Part shown: piece after piece, positions 1-8,085 of the stretch
Numbering within the stretch: the stretch's first letter is position 1
Layout: each line of letters starts with the position of its first letter
NCBI GenBank assembly: GCA_910577645.1
Contig: CAJTOL010000027.1
Coordinates: 1 to 42,614, forward strand
Origin: an uncultured Lachnospiraceae bacterium
GTDB lineage: Bacteria; Bacillota; Clostridia; Lachnospirales; Lachnospiraceae
Direction of reading: 5' to 3'
DNA length: 42,614 nucleotides
Made by a program: the position numbers and the translations under genes
The notes under the pieces: generated by a model
Databases searched by the model: none
What the model was told of the DNA's origin: nothing
Seen by the model: only the letters and a program-made list of their open reading frames with translations

Positions 1-35
1 CAGAATCGCAAATCTGTGGTGCAGAACCGTGTGTC

Positions 36-54
36 CCCTTGTCCACTGAGGGTA
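36..54. repeat. Half copy of the repeat found at 10104-10122
   Basis: CCCTTGTCCACTGAGGGTA differs at one position from 10104-10122. Here no matching left arm is visible within the window. It lies upstream of hsdR. Confidence 0.4.
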
Positions 55-113
55 TGATTAGCTTATATATAAAATTGCCCATACGAATTTTATGAAGAAA
101 ACAGGAGGCAACC

Positions 114-3100
114 ATGCCAGGTTTATTTACGGAAGATACATATGAACATGCCATTATAGAGCTGTTTGAGAATATGGGCTATACTCACCTTTATGCTCCG
201 GATTTAGACAGGGACTATACCAGCCCTTTTCTGGATGATGTTCTCTGGGACAGCCTGGTGCATATTAACCGCGGCCTGCCTGCAGAAGCCATGGACGAGG
301 CCGTTTCAAAATTAAGGAACCTGGATACCGGCAGCCTGCTTCAGAAGAATGCCATATTCACGGACTATTTACAGAATGGCATCACCGTTAAATTCTTCAT
401 AAAAGGGGAAGAACGCGCCTCTATTGTACGTCTGATTGACTATGGGAATGTGAAAAATAATACCTTTTATGTGGTGAATCAGGTTACCTTTTTAGAAAAT
501 GGTAATAACCGCCGCCCGGATATTATCATTTTTATCAACGGCCTGCCGTTGGTGCTGATGGAACTGAAAAGCCCGTCTGAGGATGAAGCAGGGGTGGAGA
601 ATGCCTATAACCAGATCCGAAATTATATGCAGGATATCCCGTCTGTATTTTACTACAACGCTATCTGCGTTATCAGCGACCTTTCCACAAATAAAGTAGG
701 AACTATCACCTCTGGCCTGGATCGCTTTATGGAGTGGAAGACGAAAGACGGCAATTACGAAGACATTACTTACGCTTCATTTGACACTTTTTATGAAGGA
801 ATGTTCCAGAAAGAACGGCTGCTGGATATTTTAAAGAATTTTATTCTTTTTTCCGGAAACGGGCAGGGACGCTTTAAGGTGCTTGCAGGATATCATCAGT
901 ATTTTGCCGTTAAAAAGGCTATTAAAAAGGCTGGGATTGCCGCCGCAACAGATGGGAAAGGCGGGGTATTCTGGCATACCCAGGGTTCTGGAAAATCCCT
1001 GTCCATGGTATTCTATGCTCATTTACTGCAGGATGCGCTGAACAGTCCTACTATTATAGTTATGACAGACAGAGTGGATCTGGACGATCAGCTTTATACC
1101 CAGTTCTCCCAGTGTGCGGATTTCCTGCGGCAGACTCCGGTTCAGGCTGAAAGTAAGGAACATTTGAAATCCCTGTTAAATGGACGCAGCGCCAACGGAA
1201 TTATCTTTACCACGATGTTCAAATTTGAGAGAGGCGAGAGCCCGCTGTCAGAGAGACGCAATATAGTTGTTATGGCAGATGAAGCCCATCGCGGTCAGTA
1301 TGGCTTTGATGAGAAAATCGTTATGAAAGAGAATGAATTGGGAGAAAAGGAAGCGCATACAGTAACCGGCAATGCCCGCATTATTCACGATGCTCTGCCC
1401 AATGCTATCTTTATCGGCTTCACTGGCACTCCCATTTCTGTAAAAGACAGAAACACCAGGGAGGTGTTTGGCAGTTATATTGATATTTATGATATGACAC
1501 AGGCTGTGGAGGATGGAGCCACCCGTCCGGTTTATTACGAGAGCCGAGTGGTACACCTGAGATTGGATCCGAATACATTGTCCCTGATGGATTCTACTTA
1601 TGACATATTAGAGCAGCAATCTGACGCGGCAACGGTTGAAAAAAGTAAGAAAATGCTGGGTCAGATGGAAAGCATTTTGGGTGCAGATGCTACGGTGAAA
1701 TCTCTTTGTGATGATATTGTGGAGCATTATGAGAAATACCGGGCAGGGCTTCTCACTGGCAAAGCCATGATTGTAGCTTACTCCCGTCCAATTGCCATGA
1801 AAATTTATGGCCGTATTCTGGAAATGCGCCCTGGATGGAAGGAAAAAGTTGGCGTTGTTATGACAGGCAGCAACAATGATCCGGAAAATTGGAAAGAGAT
1901 TATCGGGACGAGAGCCCATAAAGAGGAGTTGGCCAGAAAATTCAAAGACAACGATGATCCTATGAAGATTGCTATTGTGGTGGACATGTGGCTGACCGGA
2001 TTTGATGTTCCGTCGCTGGCTACTATGTATATATATAAACCAATGCATGGTTATAACCTGATGCAGGCCATTGCCCGCGTCAATCGTGTATTTAAAGATA
2101 AGGAAGGCGGCCTTATTGTCGATTATGTAGGGATTGCTTCCGCACTGAAAGCGGCAATGAAAGAATATACAAAACGGGATCAGTCTAAGTACGGCGATAT
2201 GAATATTGCCAAAGTTGCTTATCCGAAGTTTCGGGAAAAGCTGCAGGTCTGCAAAGACCTGTTGCATGGATTTGATTTCAGCGGCTTTAGGGGCGGTTCC
2301 CCTCTTGCTATGGCAAAGCTTATCACCGGCGGCGTGAATTTTGTTTTAGACGTAAAAGTCCCGGACCGAAAAGAGTTATTCCTGAAGGAAGCCATGCTTT
2401 TGAAACAGTCTCATTCTCTCTGCTCCAGTATGACAACAGAGGGGGAGAGGCATGAGGCCGCCTATATGGAAGCAGTACGTTCTGCGGCGATAAAAATCAC
2501 TTACGGAGGCAGCGGGGGAAAGATGCTTTCCCTTAAAGAAATCAACCAGCAGATTAATGATTTGTTAAAGGCGGCGGTGCAGAGTGAGGGTGTCATCAAT
2601 CTGTTTGACAGCAGTAAGACCGGCGGAGAGAATTTCAGCCTGTTTGATCCGGCAGTGATGGAAGAGATCTCCCGGATGAAGGAAAAGAATATTGTGGTTG
2701 AAATCCTGAAGAAGCTAATGGCAGAGCAGGTGACCCTGTATAAGCGTACCAATGTGGTTCAATCTCAGAAGTTCTCTGAGAAAATCGCACAGCTGATGAA
2801 TTCTTATTACAATGGCCTGATTACCAATGAAGAGGTTATCAAGGAGCTTTTAAAAACAGCGGAGGAAATTGCCGCTCTCTATAAGAATGGAAAGATGCTG
2901 GGCCTGTCGCAGGAAGAGCTTGCCTTCTATGATGCCCTTACCAAGCCGGAACACATTAAAGATTTTTACCAGAATGATCAACTTGTGGCCCTTACAAAGG
3001 AGCTGACAGAGATGCTTCGCAGGAACCGCACCATTGATTGGCAGAAAAAAGAAACAGCCAGAGCAGCTATGCGTAAGATGGTCAAACGGCTGCTGAAAAA

Positions 3101-3305
3101 ATATGATTATCCGCCTGAAGACTATGAGTTTGCGATCAGCACGGTAATCAGCCAGTGTGAACTCTGGACGGATAATGCTGATGTTATATGGCCGGAAACT
3201 AAATGGGAGCATAAGGCGGCAACTTATTCTTTCCGGCCTGACGGGGAGCTGAGTATGGCTGCTGAGGAATCTGTGCCTTATGGAAGGAAAAATGAGGAGA
3301 GGTAA
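114..3305 (+). CDS. hsdR: Type I restriction enzyme R subunit (HsdR)
   Basis: This is the translocase and nuclease subunit of a type I restriction-modification complex, which in the family pumps unmodified DNA by ATP hydrolysis and cuts it at a distance. Seen: 1063 residues, normal for the family. An N-terminal PD-(D/E)xK nuclease has RRPD at about 133-136 (D136) and ELK at 150-152. The helicase part has Walker A HTQGSGKSL at about 288-296, a DEAH box at 389-392, and GFTGTP near 434. The C-terminal third is a helical domain. The start ATG has AGGAGGC 5 nt upstream. The next gene begins 6 nt after the stop, so the two are probably co-transcribed. The HsdM and HsdS partners are not in the window and would be expected upstream of base 1. 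The reading frame is intact. Confidence 0.95.
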   Translation: MPGLFTEDTYEHAIIELFENMGYTHLYAPDLDRDYTSPFLDDVLWDSLVHINRGLPAEAMDEAVSKLRNLDTGSLLQKNAIFTDYLQNGITVKFFIKGEERASIVRLIDYGNVKNNTFYVVNQVTFLENGNNRRPDIIIFINGLPLVLMELKSPSEDEAGVENAYNQIRNYMQDIPSVFYYNAICVISDLSTNKVGTITSGLDRFMEWKTKDGNYEDITYASFDTFYEGMFQKERLLDILKNFILFSGNGQGRFKVLAGYHQYFAVKKAIKKAGIAAATDGKGGVFWHTQGSGKSLSMVFYAHLLQDALNSPTIIVMTDRVDLDDQLYTQFSQCADFLRQTPVQAESKEHLKSLLNGRSANGIIFTTMFKFERGESPLSERRNIVVMADEAHRGQYGFDEKIVMKENELGEKEAHTVTGNARIIHDALPNAIFIGFTGTPISVKDRNTREVFGSYIDIYDMTQAVEDGATRPVYYESRVVHLRLDPNTLSLMDSTYDILEQQSDAATVEKSKKMLGQMESILGADATVKSLCDDIVEHYEKYRAGLLTGKAMIVAYSRPIAMKIYGRILEMRPGWKEKVGVVMTGSNNDPENWKEIIGTRAHKEELARKFKDNDDPMKIAIVVDMWLTGFDVPSLATMYIYKPMHGYNLMQAIARVNRVFKDKEGGLIVDYVGIASALKAAMKEYTKRDQSKYGDMNIAKVAYPKFREKLQVCKDLLHGFDFSGFRGGSPLAMAKLITGGVNFVLDVKVPDRKELFLKEAMLLKQSHSLCSSMTTEGERHEAAYMEAVRSAAIKITYGGSGGKMLSLKEINQQINDLLKAAVQSEGVINLFDSSKTGGENFSLFDPAVMEEISRMKEKNIVVEILKKLMAEQVTLYKRTNVVQSQKFSEKIAQLMNSYYNGLITNEEVIKELLKTAEEIAALYKNGKMLGLSQEELAFYDALTKPEHIKDFYQNDQLVALTKELTEMLRRNRTIDWQKKETARAAMRKMVKRLLKKYDYPPEDYEFAISTVISQCELWTDNADVIWPETKWEHKAATYSFRPDGELSMAAEESVPYGRKNEER

Positions 3306-3311
3306 TGTGCT

Positions 3312-5660
3312 ATGAACAAAATTGACAAAACAGACACTCTTGAGGTGGTATTAACCAGAGGGCGGTTTGAGGTGGATTATTATCAGAGGGAATATCGCTG
3401 GGGCCATAAGCAGATTGAGCAGATGATCATGGATTTTTATGACACCTTCCAACAATACTACGATCCGGAACATCATATATCTCCCAAGGAAGTACAGAAA
3501 TATGGCTTTTACTATATGGGCAGTATTATCTGTACCAATGGAACTACCCGGAAAATAGTAGATGGACAGCAGCGGCTGACATCTTTGACACTTCTTCTGA
3601 TTTATCTGCAGAACCTGCAGAATCAGATGCCAGACGCGCCCTATCTTCCCATAGATTTTAAGAATCTGATCTATAAAGACGATTTCGGAACAATGGCATT
3701 TAATATTGATGTGGCCGGACGGAATGAGTGTATGCAGGCGCTCTGGGATCAGAACAAGGCCTTTGTTCCGACGGATGAGAGCAATAAAAATTTGATGCAG
3801 CGGTATGCTGATATTGAGGAAGTGTTTCCGGATGATTTAAAAGGGGAAGCTCTGCCTTATTTTATTTACTGGTTGAAGAGCAAAGTTTTACTCCTGGAAA
3901 TTGATACGCCTTCGGAGGACGAAGCCCATACTATATTTTTGACTATGAATGATAGGGGGTTAAGTTTAAACAGTGCGGAAATGCTGAAAGCTTTTATTAT
4001 ACAGCAGGTTAACGAGAGTGATCGGGATGCTGTCAATAAGATCTGGAAGCAGAATATCACACGTATCAAAAATGCCTTTGATACAGGGAGCAGCGGGACA
4101 GTTAAGGCTGAGGATGTTGACTTTATCTCAGCCTGGCTTCGTGCGAAATATTCCAACACGATTCGCGATACGAAAAAGGGCGCTGAGGATCAGGACTTTG
4201 AGCTTCTGGGCGAAAAGTTCCATACATGGGTACGCCAGAACGCTCGTACTGGTATGCATCTGACTCAGTCGAGACAATATAAAGAGCTGGTTACCGTTGA
4301 GATGCCGCTGATGGCGAAGCTGTATCTTCGCATTAAGGAATATTCTGAAACTCTTACCAGGGGATATGAGGCAGTCTTTTATAATGCCCATCGGAACGTT
4401 ACCTATCAAAACTATCTGGTTATGGCGGCGGTGCGGGTAGATGACGCACAGAAGGCGGTGGAACAGAAGATAAAGATGATAACAAGCTTTATTGACATTT
4501 TCGCCTCCACCCGGATCTTCAGTTATAAAAAGATTAACTGGAATACAAATAAGACTTTTATTTTCAGGGTCATGGGCCAGATCCGAAATCAGGACGTGAA
4601 GACCATAGGAATCAAACTGACTGCCGCTCTTGAGAGAATGCCGGAAAATCTTGATGCAATCGGCGGCTTCAGATTGAATCAGTTCACAAGCCGGTACATG
4701 CTCCATATGCTGGCACGGTTTACGGACTATGTAAATGTGAGAATGGGATATGCTTCACAGTTTACAACCTACATTGACCGGAATGCGAGAACATCCTATG
4801 ACATTGAACATATTCTTCCGGACGATTATGAAACCTATGCCAGCCTTTTTAATGATGAAGAAGACTTCCAGAATAATCGCCAGAAAGTGGGAAATCTGAT
4901 GCTCCTTACCCTGGATCATAACAGAAGCTACCAAAATATGCCCTATAGGGAAAAGGTAACCCATTACCTGAGCGATAATATCCTGGCCCAGGCCCTTAAT
5001 TCCCACGCCTATTCCAATAACCCTCAATTCCTTGCTTTAAAAGATGAATTCGGCTTTAGGCCCTATGATATCCAATTTGACAAGGATTCCATCCGTGAGC
5101 GGGCACAGCTTTATACCAAACTGGCAAAGTCTATCTGGAACCCTGAAATAATCCGTGAACTGGCCGGAGGTTGGGACGATGCCGCTGTGATCAGAATTCA
5201 GGGCGGCAATGGCCGCAGGTTTACAGTTGAATACAGTAATGGCCGCAGTTGGGAAGATGCCTGTGAGAAGGGCTTTGTATCGGCTGCTGCGCCAAATGCA
5301 AACTCGAATAAGCTGATGAATATCCATGTAGGGGATTTTGTATTCTGCCATATTCAGAGCAGAGGGTTTGTGGGCATTGGGCTCTGTACATCTGCTGCAG
5401 CATTGTCAAAAAATTTCCTTGTGGAAGAAGATGGTATTAAGAAGCCGGTATTGGACTGCATATGGATTAATGCTGCGGCAAAGGCTGAGCTTGATCCGCA
5501 GAAGGAGCGCTTTCTTGGCGTGAGATGGATTAAAAAAGTTCCGATTGAAGAAGGCTATTGGGAAAAAGGCATGACCAGCCTTCCTATGGTAGCATATCTT
5601 ATGAAGGATGAGACTACTCATAATAAGGTGCTGGAGCATTTTGGCGTTACACTGGAATAA
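3312..5660 (+). CDS. DUF262/DUF1524 (GmrSD-like) nuclease with C-terminal PUA/EVE-like domain
   Basis: Proteins of this architecture include the type IV restriction enzyme GmrSD and BrxU, which use nucleotide hydrolysis by DUF262 to drive an HNH nuclease against modified phage DNA. Seen: YYQREYRW at about 23-30 and DGQQRLT at 84-90 mark DUF262. DIEHILP near 497-503 and KVGNLMLLTLDHN near 525 mark the DUF1524 HNH nuclease, with its histidine and asparagine present. The last 170 residues or so (SWEDACEKGFVSAA, VGDFVFCHIQSRGFVGIG) look like a PUA/EVE-like fold; that domain call is inference from pattern. Length 782 residues. The ribosome site GAGGAGAGG lies over the end of hsdR, 6 nt away, so the protein probably belongs to the same defence operon. 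It could be an accessory effector rather than a stand-alone type IV enzyme. Confidence 0.85.
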   Translation: MNKIDKTDTLEVVLTRGRFEVDYYQREYRWGHKQIEQMIMDFYDTFQQYYDPEHHISPKEVQKYGFYYMGSIICTNGTTRKIVDGQQRLTSLTLLLIYLQNLQNQMPDAPYLPIDFKNLIYKDDFGTMAFNIDVAGRNECMQALWDQNKAFVPTDESNKNLMQRYADIEEVFPDDLKGEALPYFIYWLKSKVLLLEIDTPSEDEAHTIFLTMNDRGLSLNSAEMLKAFIIQQVNESDRDAVNKIWKQNITRIKNAFDTGSSGTVKAEDVDFISAWLRAKYSNTIRDTKKGAEDQDFELLGEKFHTWVRQNARTGMHLTQSRQYKELVTVEMPLMAKLYLRIKEYSETLTRGYEAVFYNAHRNVTYQNYLVMAAVRVDDAQKAVEQKIKMITSFIDIFASTRIFSYKKINWNTNKTFIFRVMGQIRNQDVKTIGIKLTAALERMPENLDAIGGFRLNQFTSRYMLHMLARFTDYVNVRMGYASQFTTYIDRNARTSYDIEHILPDDYETYASLFNDEEDFQNNRQKVGNLMLLTLDHNRSYQNMPYREKVTHYLSDNILAQALNSHAYSNNPQFLALKDEFGFRPYDIQFDKDSIRERAQLYTKLAKSIWNPEIIRELAGGWDDAAVIRIQGGNGRRFTVEYSNGRSWEDACEKGFVSAAAPNANSNKLMNIHVGDFVFCHIQSRGFVGIGLCTSAAALSKNFLVEEDGIKKPVLDCIWINAAAKAELDPQKERFLGVRWIKKVPIEEGYWEKGMTSLPMVAYLMKDETTHNKVLEHFGVTLE

Positions 5661-5661
5661 T

Positions 5662-5706
5662 AAAAACCGTTGTAATCCCTTAATTTCAGGGACTACAGCG
5701 GTTTTC
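5662..5706. terminator. Bidirectional terminator between the defence operon and treR
   Basis: A roughly 18-bp stem (AAACCGTTGTAATCCCT against AGGGACTACAGCGGTTT, paired with G-U wobbles) has loop TAATTTC. It has T-runs on the plus strand and A-runs giving U on the minus strand. The treR stop codon lies inside the right arm. Confidence 0.8.
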
Positions 5707-6424
5707 TTACTGCATTATCATAAAAACGAAAATAATCCGGCCGATGGCGGGACTGGGTATACTCAAACATTACGCCGTCGCTGTTGTAGGTCTGGCTGGT
5801 AACCACTGCCATACAATTATAATCCTCAGCATTCATCTTCAGATATTTTTCATCAATCTGTGTCATTTTTTCTACCGTCATGATCCGTTTACTGTTTACA
5901 ATAGTCATGTGCAATGTATTTTCCAGATATTCATAGATGGAATTTTCCGCAATTTCCTTTGTAAGGCCAGGGACTACTTCTTTTAAGAAATAATTGTGGT
6001 TGAGAATCAACGGAATATCATCTAAATAGTGAAGGCGCTGGATGTAATAAATATTCGTTCCCACAGGAAAACCCGTGTAGAGCGCCTGCTTCTCGCTAAT
6101 AGAAAACTCAGTAAATAAAAGGACTTTTGTAAAGGAGCAGTGGCCGTTTCGTGCGGCAGATTCCCGAAAGCTTTCGATTTCGCCGATTGTAAAAGCAGTC
6201 TGGGCGACAGGCCGGTAGATATTGCGTACTCCTTTTCCCTGCATGGTCTGTACATAGCCGTCGGCTACCAGACAGCTGACGGCCCGGCGGAGGGTATTGC
6301 GGGAACAATTATAAGTTTGGATCAATGTGTTTTCTGAGGGTAAAAGTTCCTGATAAGCGAAAGCATCTGTTTCGATTTTCTGCTTTAAATCTTTATAAAT
6401 CGTTTCATATATTGCTTTTGGCAT
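5693..6424 (-). CDS. treR: GntR-family trehalose operon repressor (TreR-like)
   Basis: This is a transcriptional repressor, which in the family binds trehalose-6-phosphate and releases the tre promoter. Seen: 243 residues. An N-terminal winged helix (YETIYKDLKQKIETDAF, then LPSENTLIQTYNCSRNTLRRAV) covers about residues 4-70. A C-terminal UTRA effector domain covers about 80-235. The start ATG is preceded by GAGGTGA. It is divergent from the trehalose PTS gene, and three TTTAAAC-centred palindromes lie between them. One abuts its own -35 box, so autoregulation is likely. Its last codons form part of a bidirectional terminator. The trehalose assignment rests on the neighbouring PTS and phosphotrehalase genes. 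Confidence 0.9.
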   Translation of the reverse strand: MPKAIYETIYKDLKQKIETDAFAYQELLPSENTLIQTYNCSRNTLRRAVSCLVADGYVQTMQGKGVRNIYRPVAQTAFTIGEIESFRESAARNGHCSFTKVLLFTEFSISEKQALYTGFPVGTNIYYIQRLHYLDDIPLILNHNYFLKEVVPGLTKEIAENSIYEYLENTLHMTIVNSKRIMTVEKMTQIDEKYLKMNAEDYNCMAVVTSQTYNSDGVMFEYTQSRHRPDYFRFYDNAVRKPL

Positions 6425-6484
6425 TTTTCTTCACCTCGAACTCTGCGGGGGTATTGTGAAATGAACCCCGTATCTTATAAAAAT

Positions 6485-6513
6485 ATTATAAAAATAAAGA
6501 GAAAAAAAGTCAA
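6485..6513 (-). promoter_or_regulatory. treR promoter
   Basis: On the minus strand, TTGACT (6508-6513) and TATAAT (6485-6490) are separated by exactly 17 bp. Operator 1 begins 2 bp upstream of the -35 box. Confidence 0.7.
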
Positions 6514-6515
6514 CA

Positions 6516-6531
6516 ACTTGTTTAAACAAAT
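6516..6531. promoter_or_regulatory. TreR operator 1
   Basis: The site contains the 12-bp perfect palindrome TTGTTTAAACAA at 6518-6529. It lies next to the treR -35 box and upstream of the treP promoter. Confidence 0.75.
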
Positions 6532-6544
6532 TCCTGCAAAAGTG

Positions 6545-6573
6545 TTGACATGTTTAAACAAGTATGATATAAC
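6545..6573 (+). promoter_or_regulatory. tre operon promoter
   Basis: TTGACA (6545-6550) and TATAAC (6568-6573) are separated by 17 bp. Operator 2 covers the -35 box and the spacer, and operator 3 lies just after the -10, a layout expected for simple repression. Confidence 0.8.
6548..6563. promoter_or_regulatory. TreR operator 2
   Basis: ACATGTTTAAACAAGT overlaps the -35 box and spacer of the tre promoter. It is identical to operator 3. Confidence 0.8.
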
Positions 6574-6584
6574 AGAATCAGAAA

Positions 6585-6600
6585 ACATGTTTAAACAAGT
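6585..6600. promoter_or_regulatory. TreR operator 3
   Basis: ACATGTTTAAACAAGT is repeated exactly, 37 bp downstream of operator 2, in the expected start region of the tre transcript. Confidence 0.8.
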
Positions 6601-6627
6601 TTCGAAAACAGGCGGAGGGAATAAAAG

Positions 6628-8037
6628 ATGGGAAAATATGCAGAAGACGCAAAACAGTTGTTGCATCTGGTAGGCGGAAAAGAAAACATTGCGGCAGTTT
6701 CGCATTGTATGACAAGAATGAGGTTTGCCCTGGCAGATCCGGAAAAAGCAGATGTAAAAGCCATTGAAGCCATGAAAGTTGTAAAGGGAAGCTTTACACA
6801 GTCCGGACAGTTTCAGGTAATTATCGGCAATACGGTAGCGGATTTTTACAATGACTTTGTAAAAGAGGCAGGGATTGAAGGGGTATCAAAGAATGCGGTA
6901 AAGCAGGCGGCAAAGAAAAATCAGAATGGCCTGCAGAGAGCCATCACTGCCCTGGCAGAGATTTTTGCGCCTCTTATTCCGGCGATTATTACAGGCGGTT
7001 TGATTCTTGGATTTCGAAACTGTATTGACAGCTTATATTTATTTGAAAACGGGACGAAAACATTATGTGATATCAGCCAGTTCTGGGCAGGCATTGACAG
7101 CTTTTTGTGGCTCATTGGCGAAGCAGTATTCCATATGCTTCCGGTTGGTATCTGCTGGTCAGTAACAAAGAAGATGGGGACTACTCAGATGCTGGGCATC
7201 GTCCTGGGCCTGACGCTGGTGTCCGGACAATTGCTGAATGCCTATGCGGTTGGAGGAACTGCGGCGGCAGATATCCCCAAGTGGAACTTTGGCGGCTTCC
7301 GGGTCAATATGATCGGTTATCAGGGCCAGGTTATTCCCGCCATTTTAGCAGCATTTACGCTGGTGTATCTGGAAAAATTCTTCCGGAAGATTACGCCCCA
7401 GGTGATTTCCATGATTGTTGTTCCTTTTTGCAGTTTGCTGTTGTCGGTAATGGCGGCACATTTTGTATTAGGCCCCATTGGCTGGAAGATTGGGGCGGCA
7501 ATCTCCGCAATCGTATTTGCCGGAATTACCGGAACATTTAAGGCTGTATTTGGCGCTGTATTTGGAGTTATTTATGCCCCGCTGGTAATTACCGGACTTC
7601 ATCACATGTCCAATGCCATTGACTTACAGTTAATTGCAGATTACGGTGGAACCATGCTGTGGCCTATGATCGCATTATCCAATATTGCACAGGGGTCTGC
7701 GGTTTTGGGAATGATCTGGCTCCAGAGAAAAGATCCGGAGGCCCAGGAAGTAAACATTCCGGCATGTATTTCCTGCTACCTTGGCGTTACAGAGCCGGCA
7801 ATTTTCGGCGTAAACTTAAAAAGAGGATTCCCGTTTATTTGCGGAATGATTGGTTCCGGCATTGCGGCAATTGTCTGTGTGGCCACCGGGACAACTGCAA
7901 ATGCCATCGGCGTAGGCGGGATTCCCGGTATCTTATCCATCCAGCCCAGGTTTATGGCTTCCTTTGCAATTTGTATGGCAATTGCTTTTGCAGTTCCCTT
8001 CTTGTTGACAACAATTTTGGGAAAGAAGCGCCTGTAG
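6628..8037 (+). CDS. treP: PTS trehalose-specific EIIBC component
   Basis: This is a membrane permease that imports trehalose and phosphorylates it to trehalose-6-phosphate. Seen: 469 residues. The EIIB domain at about 1-90 has the phosphorylation cysteine in SHCMTRMRF (C27). The EIIC domain at about 105-469 has multiple membrane spans and GLHHMSNAIDLQ. There is no EIIA domain and no EIIA gene nearby, as in Bacillus TreP, so phosphate probably comes from a glucose-type EIIA encoded elsewhere. The start ATG follows AGGCGGAGGGA. It is the first gene of the tre operon, under the three-operator promoter, with the phosphotrehalase 48 nt downstream. Confidence 0.93.
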   Translation: MGKYAEDAKQLLHLVGGKENIAAVSHCMTRMRFALADPEKADVKAIEAMKVVKGSFTQSGQFQVIIGNTVADFYNDFVKEAGIEGVSKNAVKQAAKKNQNGLQRAITALAEIFAPLIPAIITGGLILGFRNCIDSLYLFENGTKTLCDISQFWAGIDSFLWLIGEAVFHMLPVGICWSVTKKMGTTQMLGIVLGLTLVSGQLLNAYAVGGTAAADIPKWNFGGFRVNMIGYQGQVIPAILAAFTLVYLEKFFRKITPQVISMIVVPFCSLLLSVMAAHFVLGPIGWKIGAAISAIVFAGITGTFKAVFGAVFGVIYAPLVITGLHHMSNAIDLQLIADYGGTMLWPMIALSNIAQGSAVLGMIWLQRKDPEAQEVNIPACISCYLGVTEPAIFGVNLKRGFPFICGMIGSGIAAIVCVATGTTANAIGVGGIPGILSIQPRFMASFAICMAIAFAVPFLLTTILGKKRL

Positions 8038-8085
8038 GCAGTTTGCGGATATTTTCCTTATTACTGGCGGAATAGGAGGTACAAA

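Noticed and set aside
1608..2267. 219-codon open frame antisense to hsdR
   Set aside because: No ribosome site and no recognisable domain; it is a shadow of the strongly supported hsdR frame.
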